From Oscillospiraceae bacterium (lineage in GTDB: Bacteria > Bacillota > Clostridia > Oscillospirales > Acutalibacteraceae): a stretch of 22,722 bases of DNA. This document shows positions 6,307 to 12,615 of the stretch, in pieces. Position 1 is the stretch's first letter. Each line of letters starts with the position of its first letter. The notes under the pieces are model-generated. The model saw nothing but the letters and a program-made list of their open reading frames with translations, was not told the DNA's origin and made no database searches. The stretch lies in assembly GCA_031262125.1 (NCBI GenBank), contig JAISII010000030.1:1-22722 (forward strand), given 5' to 3'. Made by a program: the position numbers and the translations under genes.

Positions 6307-6839
6307 AGAAAATAAAAAATATTGCAAATATCATTACAGTTACTCGAATTTTAGCGGCTCTTCTTATGATAATAGAAAAGCACAATTCGGCTTTATTTTG
6401 GGTTTTATATATTTATTGTTTTGTTAGCGACATATTAGATGGGTATATTGCCCGAAAGAAAAAAACAGCAAGTAATACCGGGGCAATATTAGATAGTGTT
6501 GCGGATACAATATTCTTTTTTGCGGTATTCATTTCTGTTCTTCCTTCTTTTGTGAATTTACAATGGCTATTGTGGGGATTTGGAATTGTTGCATTGATAC
6601 GAGCAGCAAGTTATTTAGTTGGCTATGTTAAATATCATTCGTTTGCCAGCCTTCATACTTTGTTGAATAAACTTACAGGTTTTTTACTGATAGTAACCCC
6701 ATTAATGCTTATGGTAGTCGATATCAAAATAATAGGAATTATTGTAGGTGGAATAGCTTTTGTTTCAGCAATAGAGGAGCTGCTCATCGTTATTTGGTCA
6801 AAGGAATTGAACAGGGATATAAAAAGTATATTTGAGTAA
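6303..6839 (+). CDS. CDP-alcohol phosphatidyltransferase family membrane protein
   Basis: An integral membrane enzyme that transfers a phosphatidyl or phosphoalcohol group from a CDP-alcohol. The family motif is intact: DILDGYIAR, eight residues, then G-x3-D-x3-D (GAILDSVAD), which supplies the four metal-binding aspartates at about residues 43-68. Several hydrophobic segments surround and follow the motif. The length of 178 residues fits PgsA or PgsA-like enzymes; the exact alcohol acceptor cannot be told from the sequence. The start is TTG 6303, with GGAGGGG at 6291-6297. No in-frame ATG comes before residue 21, which lies inside the first hydrophobic segment. It is AT-rich like the island on its left, but its coupling to the relic rlmD tail suggests it is a native neighbour. 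Confidence 0.88.
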   Translation: MKKIKNIANIITVTRILAALLMIIEKHNSALFWVLYIYCFVSDILDGYIARKKKTASNTGAILDSVADTIFFFAVFISVLPSFVNLQWLLWGFGIVALIRAASYLVGYVKYHSFASLHTLLNKLTGFLLIVTPLMLMVVDIKIIGIIVGGIAFVSAIEELLIVIWSKELNRDIKSIFE

Positions 6840-6940
6840 CTTTTCACAAGTGGAAAAAAATTCACGGACAGATGTTTTAATCAGTTTGAAAATTAAATCA
6901 GAATTTGAGAGGAGAAAAGAGAAAGCAAACGCCTCGCTGC

Positions 6941-6998
6941 TGTGCACATATTCCCCTCCGGGGGGTGGCAGGGCGATAGCCTTGACGGGGTGGTTTTA
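6941..6998 (+). repeat. Dispersed intergenic repeat, copy 2
   Basis: It runs from TGTGCACATATTCCCCTCCG to GACGGGGTGGTTTTA and is the plus-strand counterpart of 833-893. The outer blocks are conserved. The inner hairpin has a different sequence but the same shape: AGGGC-GATA-GCCTT here, TTCGC-TTTA-GCGAA in copy 1. Confidence 0.75.
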
Positions 6999-7032
6999 AA
7001 TTATATTTCATAAGTCGACATTTGTCAACAAA

Positions 7033-7065
7033 AATCCACCTGCTCTTAGTTTGAACAGGTGGATT
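7033..7065 (+). terminator. Terminator-like hairpin
   Basis: AATCCACCTG (7033-7042) and CAGGTGGATT (7056-7065) form a perfect 10-bp stem with a 13-nt loop. An A-rich stretch precedes it and ATTTATTA follows, so it could act in either direction. It would end transcription from the phosphatidyltransferase side. Confidence 0.6.
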
Positions 7066-7146
7066 ATTTATTATCACTCACAATTCATCATTTACCATTC
7101 TTCATTGCCGTCCGAAAAGGCGGCACTTTTTGGAAGGGTACTCCGA

Positions 7147-7163
7147 AAAAGCTGCCGGCTTTT
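7147..7163 (-). terminator. Short terminator-like hairpin downstream of the tRNA pair
   Basis: AAAAGC and GCTTTT flank the loop TGCCG, with extra A and T residues on both sides. Read on the minus strand the stem is followed by a run of T. It is a weak candidate for ending the tRNA transcript. Confidence 0.3.
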
Positions 7164-7164
7164 A

Positions 7165-7323
7165 GTGATATATTGCGTTGCAATATGATATTACTACGTA
7201 ATGATATTGTTCGCTACGCTCACAGTGATATGATATTTGCTTCATCACGCACCGAAGGTGCATATCACGACTAAGTCATATCACGCCTTAGGCATATCGC
7301 TTGCCCGAAGGGCAAATATCGTT
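7165..7323. repeat. Array of tri-loop palindromes joined by GTGATAT/ATATCAC linkers
   Basis: Successive small hairpins have three-base loops: ATATTGC-GTT-GCAATAT (7170-7186), ATTAC-TAC-GTAAT (7190-7202), GCACC-GAA-GGTGC (7249-7261), GAC-TAA-GTC (7269-7277), GCC-TTA-GGC (7285-7293) and TTGCCC-GAA-GGGCAA (7301-7315). The left linkers read GTGATAT or ATGATAT and the right linkers ATATCAC or ATATCG, so the whole array is roughly symmetrical. This is not a CRISPR: no repeat of constant sequence and no unique spacers. Confidence 0.6.
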
Positions 7324-7347
7324 GCAGGACGGCTTTCTCCGTCCTGC
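7324..7347 (-). terminator. Hairpin directly 3' of tRNA-Arg
   Basis: GCAGGACGG and CCGTCCTGC form a perfect 9-bp stem with loop CTTTCT, one base beyond the CCA end of tRNA-Arg. It resembles the hairpin after tRNA-Gln (GGACGG/CCGTCC core). No U-tract follows, so it may be a processing or stabilising element rather than a terminator. Confidence 0.45.
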
Positions 7348-7348
7348 A

Positions 7349-7423
7349 TGGCACCCCCTGCCAGAATCGAACTGACAACTAATCCTTAGGAGGGACTTGT
7401 TATATCCATTTAACTAAGGGGGC
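7349..7423 (-). tRNA. tRNA-Arg (anticodon CCT)
   Basis: Minus strand, 75 nt with encoded CCA. The acceptor stem is GCCCCCT with AGGGGGT (one G-U pair at the end) and discriminator G. The D arm is GTTA/TAAC. The anticodon stem AGTCC/GGATT encloses loop CTCCTAA, giving anticodon CCT, which reads AGG. The T arm is GTCAG-TTCGATT-CTGGC. All arms fold. It lies downstream of tRNA-Gln on the same strand, probably co-transcribed. Confidence 0.95.
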
Positions 7424-7433
7424 AAACTTAATT

Positions 7434-7454
7434 GCGGACGGCTAAGCCGTCCGC
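7434..7454 (-). terminator. Hairpin between tRNA-Gln and tRNA-Arg
   Basis: GCGGACGGC and GCCGTCCGC form a perfect 9-bp stem with loop TAA, one base beyond the CCA end of tRNA-Gln. It shares the GGACGG/CCGTCC core with the hairpin after tRNA-Arg. Confidence 0.45.
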
Positions 7455-7455
7455 A

Positions 7456-7529
7456 TGGCTGCGGAAGAAGGATTCGAACCCTCACAAACAGAGTCAGAGT
7501 CTGCCGTGCTACCGTTACACAATTCCGCA
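7456..7529 (-). tRNA. tRNA-Gln (anticodon CTG)
   Basis: Minus strand, 74 nt with encoded CCA. The acceptor stem is TGCGGAA/TTCCGCA with discriminator G. The anticodon stem GCAGA/TCTGT encloses loop CTCTGAC, so the anticodon is CTG (codon CAG). The T arm contains GGTTCGAATCC. It is the promoter-proximal member of the tRNA pair. Confidence 0.95.
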
Positions 7530-7603
7530 AAATATTATTTTGGCAAAAACCTAAACTATTTGCCTATACAAAAACAGGCAAATTGGTTGCTGAACCGTAA
7601 CCA

Positions 7604-7632
7604 ATTATAACCGCTCAGAACATAAAAGTCAA
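7604..7632 (-). promoter_or_regulatory. Promoter of the tRNA-Gln/tRNA-Arg transcript
   Basis: On the minus strand TTGACT (7632-7627), an exact 17-bp spacer and consensus TATAAT (7609-7604). Transcription should start near 7597, about 68 nt before tRNA-Gln. The box quality suits a stable RNA promoter. Confidence 0.85.
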
Positions 7633-7790
7633 GATTTTAGAGTAAAGAAATTGCCTATATTTTTACATTTAGTTTTTATAAGGAAAAAAACACCTGCATT
7701 TTTGGGTGTGCCACCAAACAAAACGCCTTAAAATCAAGAAATAATTTGAATTTCAAAATGAAAAAACCTCAAAAATCCCAAAATTTTGTA

Positions 7791-7819
7791 TTGCTTTTTT
7801 AATTTTTATGTGATACAAT
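7791..7819 (+). promoter_or_regulatory. Promoter of the polysaccharide operon
   Basis: TTGCTT (7791-7796), 17-bp spacer, TACAAT (7814-7819) with extended -10 TGA just upstream. The predicted start is near 7826, leaving a leader of about 49 nt before ATG 7875. No clear operator or antiterminator site is visible. Confidence 0.65.
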
Positions 7820-7874
7820 AAATCAGTTAAAGTGCAAAAGTATTAAGCTGTTATGTGAGAGGCTGCTAAATTAT

Positions 7875-8639
7875 ATGAAAAATACGGAAACTAACAATTC
7901 TAACAATAAAGAATATTATACCGTCAATTTGCTGCATATTATACAATCTTTGTGGAAGCGTGCGTGGATTATTATATTATGCGGTATTATTGGTGCAGGG
8001 GCGGCGTTTGCTATTTCGTCGTTTTTAATAACCCCTCTCTATTCTTCTTCTATAATGCTTTATGTTAACAACGGGCAAATTTCTTTGGGCAAAACAAGCT
8101 TCAGCATAAGCTCTTCCGAAATTACCGCTGCACAAAGCTTGGTTAAAACATACGGCGAGATTTTAAATAACCGTACCACCTTGCAAAGGGTTATAGATAA
8201 AACAAAAATCCCTTACACATATAAAGAGCTTTCGGGCATGGTTGCTTCTGCTCCGTCTAACGATACCGAAATTATCAGAGTAACCGTAACATCACCAAAC
8301 CCCTACGAGGCATCTGACATTGCAAACTGCATTGCCGAAGTTTTGCCTCACCGAATTGCCGAGATTATCGACGGTGCATCTATGGAAGTTGTAGACGCTG
8401 CTGTACCGGCGATTGACAAGGTTTCTCCCAGTAACACACAAAACACGGCGTTAGGTTTGTTTTTGGGCGTGCTGCTTTCTGTTGCCGTGCTGGTGTTCTT
8501 CATTGTTCGTGATGACACAATACACAGCGAAGAATATATTACACAAACTTACGATTATCCGATTTTAGCCAGAGTTCCCGACCTTGCTCACCCCGGGGCG
8601 AAAAATCGTGGTTATTATGCACAAAAATCGGTTAGATAG
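7875..8639 (+). CDS. Wzz/CapA-type polysaccharide co-polymerase, activator of the BY-kinase
   Basis: A membrane protein that controls chain length and, in Gram-positives, activates a separate cytoplasmic tyrosine kinase. One transmembrane helix lies at about residues 30-52 and another at 191-211. The extracytoplasmic loop between them carries the Wzz-type region (VNLLHIIQSLWKR near the N-terminus; YSSSIMLYV after TM1). The proline-rich stretch PAIDKVSPS sits just before TM2, as in co-polymerases. The short cytoplasmic tail would contact the kinase encoded 14 bp downstream. Length 254 is normal. ATG 7875 has only a distant GAGAGG upstream, so translation may start weakly. First gene of the operon. 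Confidence 0.9.
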   Translation: MKNTETNNSNNKEYYTVNLLHIIQSLWKRAWIIILCGIIGAGAAFAISSFLITPLYSSSIMLYVNNGQISLGKTSFSISSSEITAAQSLVKTYGEILNNRTTLQRVIDKTKIPYTYKELSGMVASAPSNDTEIIRVTVTSPNPYEASDIANCIAEVLPHRIAEIIDGASMEVVDAAVPAIDKVSPSNTQNTALGLFLGVLLSVAVLVFFIVRDDTIHSEEYITQTYDYPILARVPDLAHPGAKNRGYYAQKSVR

Positions 8640-8653
8640 GCGGTAAAAAACAT

Positions 8654-9415
8654 ATGAGCTCTTCGAGCAAAAAGAATAGTACAACCCTGCTTGCGGCAAA
8701 CGATAAATCAACTTTGCACCAAAACCTCGAGTTTACGGCAATTGAGCAGTATAAGCTTCTTAGAACAAACTTAAACTTTACCTTGCCTCAGGGCGAAAAA
8801 TGCCCCGTTATAGGCATAACCAGTGCAATGCGTGGCGAGGGTAAAAGCACCACCGCAATAAATTTGTCTTATGTTCTTGCCGAAAAAGGCAGTAATGTTT
8901 TGCTAATCGACGGCGACTTAAGAATGCCATCGGTCGCAAAAAAGATGAAAATAAACAACGACAGAGGCTTAACCGACCTTTTAATGGGGTCTGATGCCAG
9001 AATGTCGGACTTTAGGTCTGAACTTTTAAGTAATTGGTATGTTGTTCCATCGGGCGATATTCCGCCAAACCCCTCCGAACTTTTGGGCTCTAAACGAATG
9101 CAGCTTATATTAAACGAGCTTAAACAAAGCTTCGATTATATAATCATCGACCTTCCTCCGGTTAACCTTGTTTCGGATGCTTTGTCGATTTCCGAAATGT
9201 TATCGGGTATGGTTGTAGTTATACGAGAAGATTATTCTGAAAAGAAAGATATTGCAGACTGTTTTAGGCAGTTGAGTTTTTCGGATGTTAATGTTTTGGG
9301 CTGCGTTATTAACAGCTCAAAAAGCGGCAGCGGAACGTACAATAAATATAAAAAATCCAGAAGTTACAAAAAATACGTCTACTACCGCACATCTTCAAAG
9401 GATGATACAGAGTGA
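8654..9415 (+). CDS. Bacterial tyrosine kinase (BY-kinase, CpsD/CapB/YwqD type)
   Basis: A cytoplasmic P-loop tyrosine autokinase that governs capsule or exopolysaccharide assembly together with the preceding membrane activator. The motifs are Walker A AMRGEGKST (58-66, K64), Walker A' LLIDGDLRMP (83-92) and Walker B YIIIDLPP (162-169). The C-terminus carries the autophosphorylation cluster, with six tyrosines between 229 and 244 in a lysine-rich tail. Separate activator and kinase genes are the Gram-positive arrangement. 253 residues is typical. Its stop TGA overlaps the GTG start of the cognate phosphatase (GTGA, 9412-9415), so the two are translationally coupled. Confidence 0.95.
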   Translation: MSSSSKKNSTTLLAANDKSTLHQNLEFTAIEQYKLLRTNLNFTLPQGEKCPVIGITSAMRGEGKSTTAINLSYVLAEKGSNVLLIDGDLRMPSVAKKMKINNDRGLTDLLMGSDARMSDFRSELLSNWYVVPSGDIPPNPSELLGSKRMQLILNELKQSFDYIIIDLPPVNLVSDALSISEMLSGMVVVIREDYSEKKDIADCFRQLSFSDVNVLGCVINSSKSGSGTYNKYKKSRSYKKYVYYRTSSKDDTE

Positions 9416-10098
9416 TTGACTGGCATACTCACATACTACCTCATATGGACGACGGCAGTCATACCACCGCCGAGAGTATTATGCTTTTGCAAATGCTTTG
9501 CTCGCAAGGGGTAAAAACAGCTGTTGCAACACCGCATTATTACGCAAACGCCGAATCGATAGAAGAATTTTTAAAAAGACGGCAGGCAGTCTTTAACGTT
9601 TTGCAGGAGGACAAGCCCGAATATGCACCAAAAGTTATTTTGGGTGCCGAGGTCAAGTACTTCCACGGCATAAGCAAAATGCCCAACTTGCAAAAGCTGA
9701 TGATTGAAGGCACAGACTTACTGCTTTTAGAAATGCCGATGCGTCGCTGGACGCAATATATGATAAGCGAGATTACCCAATTGTCGGCTGTTAAAGGCAT
9801 TACAGTTGTTTTGGCACATTATAACCGATACTTAAAACAGCAAAGCAAAGACCTTTGGGACTACCTTTATAAAAACGATATAGTTTTGCAGGCAAATGCC
9901 GAGTTTTTTACAGACTTTTCAACCCGCCGCAAAGCAATAGCATTTTTAAAGCAAGGCATAATCCCTCTCATAGGCTCCGATTGCCATAACCTAAAGCACC
10001 GCCCTCCAAAAATCGGCACGGCGTATGAGATTATTAAAAAAAGAACGAACACCGGCACTGTTGAACAAATTTTAAAATATGCCGACTCGTTTTTATAA
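9412..10098 (+). CDS. PHP-family protein-tyrosine phosphatase (CpsB/CapC/YwqE type)
   Basis: A metal-dependent phosphatase of the PHP superfamily that dephosphorylates the BY-kinase. The N-terminal metal motif is DWHTHILPHMDDGS (H5, H7, D13). Later metal ligands are in GAEVKYFHG, LAHYNRY and GSDCHNLKHRPP. 228 residues is slightly shorter than typical relatives near 250. The GTG start at 9412 overlaps the kinase stop; AAAGGATG lies just upstream. Kinase and phosphatase next to each other form the standard phospho-regulatory pair of Gram-positive capsule loci. Confidence 0.95.
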   Translation: MIDWHTHILPHMDDGSHTTAESIMLLQMLCSQGVKTAVATPHYYANAESIEEFLKRRQAVFNVLQEDKPEYAPKVILGAEVKYFHGISKMPNLQKLMIEGTDLLLLEMPMRRWTQYMISEITQLSAVKGITVVLAHYNRYLKQQSKDLWDYLYKNDIVLQANAEFFTDFSTRRKAIAFLKQGIIPLIGSDCHNLKHRPPKIGTAYEIIKKRTNTGTVEQILKYADSFL

Positions 10099-10151
10099 TA
10101 AAAAAGTGTATAAATAAATTCAAATTGTATTTTGAAAGGAAGAACCAAACA

Positions 10152-10826
10152 ATGAAAAAGACATTATCAATCATTTTGGCACTGGCTATGCTTTTTTGCA
10201 TCAGCATTACAGCATTTGCAGCACCGGGCGGTTTTGTTAACAGCCCAACAAACAACAGCGGTCCGGTTTTAGAAGACTACAGCTTTGAGGACGGCAGCGA
10301 TGCAACACTGATTGTTACACCGTATAACGACCGTGGTACCTTGCCGGAAAACAGAGCAAACCAAATTAAAAATGCGTACGACCAAATTGTTGCAAACCCC
10401 GATCTTACCAAGCTGAACGGCGAACTTACCAACATAGCAGAGGATTTAGACATCCCCTCAAGCCGTTTGGCAGTTGGCGATTTGTTCGACGTTCGCACAT
10501 CCGACGATAAAGACCACGGCATAGTTACCGTAACACTTGCCGAAGACATTTTAAGCAAATTTGTAAGCCTGATGGTTTTTGACGGCACAGATTGGTCAAT
10601 TGTTGACGGTGCAACTGTTAATGATGCCAAAACAGAGCTTAGCTTTAAAAGCGGAATCTATGGCTCGTTTGCAATTGTTGTAGACACCGAAGGCGGTTCG
10701 GGCGATAACCCCCCTACCGGCGACACAAGCAACATTTGGCTCTATGCAATTCTTATGGCTGCTTCGGCTTTGGCTTTGATTGTTGTTGCAGTTGTTTTGG
10801 TACGCTCTAAAAAGAAAAAGGCTTAA
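10152..10826 (+). CDS. Small surface protein with signal peptide and NPPTG sortase-type anchor
   Basis: A Sec signal peptide (MKKTLSIILALAMLFCISIT, cleavage probably after AFA near residue 23) precedes an exported domain of about 165 residues rich in Asp, Thr and Asn. A sorting-type signal ends the protein: NPPTGD, a hydrophobic helix (WLYAILMAASALALIVVAVV), and the positive tail RSKKKKA. NPPTG is a plausible sortase motif in Clostridia. I do not recognise the exported domain; it does not look catalytic. Start ATG 10152 has AAAGGAAG 10 bases upstream; a longer frame from 10125 has no support and would spoil the signal peptide. It sits between the phosphatase and the LCP ligase, which suggests a role at the polysaccharide-wall interface. 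Confidence 0.8.
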   Translation: MKKTLSIILALAMLFCISITAFAAPGGFVNSPTNNSGPVLEDYSFEDGSDATLIVTPYNDRGTLPENRANQIKNAYDQIVANPDLTKLNGELTNIAEDLDIPSSRLAVGDLFDVRTSDDKDHGIVTVTLAEDILSKFVSLMVFDGTDWSIVDGATVNDAKTELSFKSGIYGSFAIVVDTEGGSGDNPPTGDTSNIWLYAILMAASALALIVVAVVLVRSKKKKA

Positions 10827-10868
10827 TTTTAAAAAATACAAACCATTTAGTTAAAACAGGTGTTTGCA

Positions 10869-11864
10869 ATGCAAAAAGAGCATAAAGCGAAAAACAGGCT
10901 TTTGCTGTGGGCGTTTTTACTGTTCTTGCTGGTGTTTGTTGTTTCGGCAGTATTTTTGCTTTTAGAAATATGGGAACGGCAGCAAGGGCGGTTTGCAGAA
11001 ATCCCGCAAAAAGAATCTTCAATTGAATATATGGGCACGGATTATGTTTTTAAAAATGATGTCGAGACGTTTTTAATTATGGGTCTTGACAAGTTTGAAC
11101 AAACCGCATCCGAGGATTCATTTAACAACGAAATGCAGGCGGATTTTTTAATGTTGCTTGTGTTTGATAAGTCTGCACAAAAATGCACGGCGTTGCAAAT
11201 TAACCGAGATACTATGACAGACGTACACGTTTTGGGCGTTGCAGGGCAACAAACCGCCACCGTAACCGAGCAAATTGCTTTGGCACACACCTATGGCAAC
11301 GGCAAGCAGGTAAGCTGCCGCAACACAGCTGATGCAGTTTCGGGGCTTTTGCGGGGAGTTAATGTAGACCACTATATTTCACTTACTATGGACTCGGTGG
11401 CAACACTTAACGACCTTGCAGGCGGAGTGGAAGTTACCGTGCTGGACGACTTTAGCGGCGTTGACAATACCCTTATTAAAGGCGAAACCGTTACTTTGCA
11501 AGGGGAGCACACGCTAAACTATGTTCGCACACGCTATGGGCTGGAGGACAGCACAAACAACACCCGTATGGCTCGCCAACGGCAGTACCTTAATGCTTTG
11601 TTTGCTAAAGTAAACCAATGTGCAAAAGAAGATGACAACTTTATTGTAAATGCATCTTTGGAAATGGCAGATTACATAGTATCCGACCGTTCGGCAACAC
11701 AATTGCAAGAGCTTGCAAAAAATGTTACCGAATATGGAGAGATTGAAATTAAAACTCTCGACGGCACTTCGACAGTCGGCGAGGAGTTTATGGAGTTTTA
11801 CCCCGATGAGGACTCGGTTAAAAAAACAGTTGTGGAGCTGTTTTGCAAACCTAAAAGCCCTTAA
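10869..11864 (+). CDS. LytR-CpsA-Psr (LCP) family glycopolymer-peptidoglycan ligase
   Basis: LCP proteins are membrane-anchored phosphotransferases that move the finished glycopolymer from its undecaprenyl carrier to peptidoglycan outside the cell. One transmembrane helix lies at about residues 10-32. The LCP domain follows, with FLIMGLDK, the acidic D92 (QADFLML), INRDTM (R113, D114) and the signature LNYVRTRYG then TRMARQRQY. 331 residues is normal. ATG 10869 has GGTG six bases upstream; GTG 10860 in frame is less likely. In this operon it probably attaches the polymer to the wall. Confidence 0.93.
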   Translation: MQKEHKAKNRLLLWAFLLFLLVFVVSAVFLLLEIWERQQGRFAEIPQKESSIEYMGTDYVFKNDVETFLIMGLDKFEQTASEDSFNNEMQADFLMLLVFDKSAQKCTALQINRDTMTDVHVLGVAGQQTATVTEQIALAHTYGNGKQVSCRNTADAVSGLLRGVNVDHYISLTMDSVATLNDLAGGVEVTVLDDFSGVDNTLIKGETVTLQGEHTLNYVRTRYGLEDSTNNTRMARQRQYLNALFAKVNQCAKEDDNFIVNASLEMADYIVSDRSATQLQELAKNVTEYGEIEIKTLDGTSTVGEEFMEFYPDEDSVKKTVVELFCKPKSP

Positions 11865-11914
11865 TACCAATTGCAAAAGCGTGTGATTGGGAAGGTTATG
11901 AGGAGAAGGCTACA

Positions 11915-12613
11915 GTGAAAGTTAATGAAAAAGTAACCACTTCCTCCGACTATGGAGATGTGGTTGTTGATTGGAAACCCGGGCTAACCACACAGGCCGT
12001 ACATAAAAAGCATTTTTACTTATTTGCAAAAAGGGCTTTTGATTTAACCAGCTCTTTTTTGGGCTTGTTGGTTTTATTTGTTCCCTCAATAATTCTTGCC
12101 GCAATTATTTTAATCGACAGTCCCGGGGCATCACCTTTTTTTGCACAAAAACGCATAGGCAAAGATGGGAAAAAGTTCAAGTTTTATAAATTTCGTTCTA
12201 TGATACCCGGTGCCGAAGATATGCTGGACACCCTTTTAGACAAAAACGAAATGGACGGTCCCGTTTTTAAAATTAAAGACGACCCCCGAATTACCCGTGT
12301 GGGCAGGTTTATTCGGCGTAAAAATATCGACGAGCTGCCACAGTTGATAAATGTGTTTTTGGGCAATATGAGCCTTGTAGGGCCACGCCCTCCTTTGCCC
12401 AGAGAAGTAGAAGTATATAACGATTACCAACGCCAGCGTTTGGAAGTAAAACCCGGCATAACCTGCTTTTGGCAAATTCAGCCGGATAGAAACAGTTCCA
12501 CATTCGATGAATGGATGGAGTTGGATATTAAATATATTGAGCAACGTGGCATTATAACCGACTTAAAAATTCTTTTCAGCACTGTTTTAAAAACAAAAGG
12601 GCTGGAGGGGTAG
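11915..12613 (+). CDS. Undecaprenyl-phosphate sugar-1-phosphate transferase (monotopic PGT, initiating enzyme)
   Basis: This transferase moves a sugar-1-phosphate from a UDP-sugar to undecaprenyl phosphate and starts the repeat unit on the inner membrane face. There is one membrane segment (about residues 47-69), then KRIGKDGKKFKFYKFRSM, DPRITRVGRFIRR, the catalytic Asp-Glu dyad in NIDELPQL (139-140) and SLVGPRPP (153-160). The large N-terminal multi-span domain of WbaP is absent, so it is a short PglC/EpsL-like form, with 30 extra polar residues at the N-terminus. The GTG start is supported by AGGAGAAGG (11901-11909). The donor sugar cannot be read. The stop is two bases before the next gene. 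Confidence 0.93.
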   Translation: MKVNEKVTTSSDYGDVVVDWKPGLTTQAVHKKHFYLFAKRAFDLTSSFLGLLVLFVPSIILAAIILIDSPGASPFFAQKRIGKDGKKFKFYKFRSMIPGAEDMLDTLLDKNEMDGPVFKIKDDPRITRVGRFIRRKNIDELPQLINVFLGNMSLVGPRPPLPREVEVYNDYQRQRLEVKPGITCFWQIQPDRNSSTFDEWMELDIKYIEQRGIITDLKILFSTVLKTKGLEG

Positions 12614-12615
12614 CT

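Larger units (their letters stand above)
6840..7348. other. Gene-free interval between the phosphatidyltransferase and tRNA-Arg
   Basis: No convincing protein gene is present. From left to right it holds AT-rich spacer with CAC-AA-GTG near 6845, copy 2 of the dispersed repeat (6941-6998), a terminator-like hairpin (7033-7065), a second terminator-like hairpin (7147-7163) and an array of small palindromes (7165-7323), ending with the hairpin next to tRNA-Arg. The open frame at 7059-7274 runs through the palindromes and has no ribosome binding site. Confidence 0.7.
7530..7874. other. Intergenic region between tRNA-Gln and the polysaccharide operon
   Basis: No gene is seen. It holds the minus-strand tRNA promoter (7604-7632) with a leader hairpin (TTTGCC/GGCAAA, 7559-7582), a weak minus-strand terminator-like hairpin (ACACC 7690-7694 with GGTGT 7705-7709, then T-rich on the minus strand), an A/T-rich stretch, and the plus-strand operon promoter (7791-7819) with a leader of about 49 nt. 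Confidence 0.65.

Noticed and set aside
7059..7274. Open frame of 71 codons in the intergenic region
   Set aside because: It runs through a terminator-like hairpin and the palindrome array, has no ribosome binding site and shows no protein-like composition.
7165..7323. Possible CRISPR array
   Set aside because: The hairpins differ in sequence and size, there is no constant repeat with unique spacers of regular length, and no cas gene is near.
10061..10099. Internal promoter before the surface protein gene (TTGAAC and TATAAT)
   Set aside because: The boxes are 27 bp apart; no alternative -35 box lies at a suitable distance.
10125..10151. Earlier start for the surface protein
   Set aside because: It would put charged residues before a perfect signal peptide, and AAAGGAAG clearly serves ATG 10152.
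11898..11918. Mini-ORF MRRRLQ whose stop overlaps the GTG start of the sugar transferase, as a leader peptide
   Set aside because: Its own ribosome binding site would be only two bases from the ATG, and its codons are simply the Shine-Dalgarno region of the next gene.
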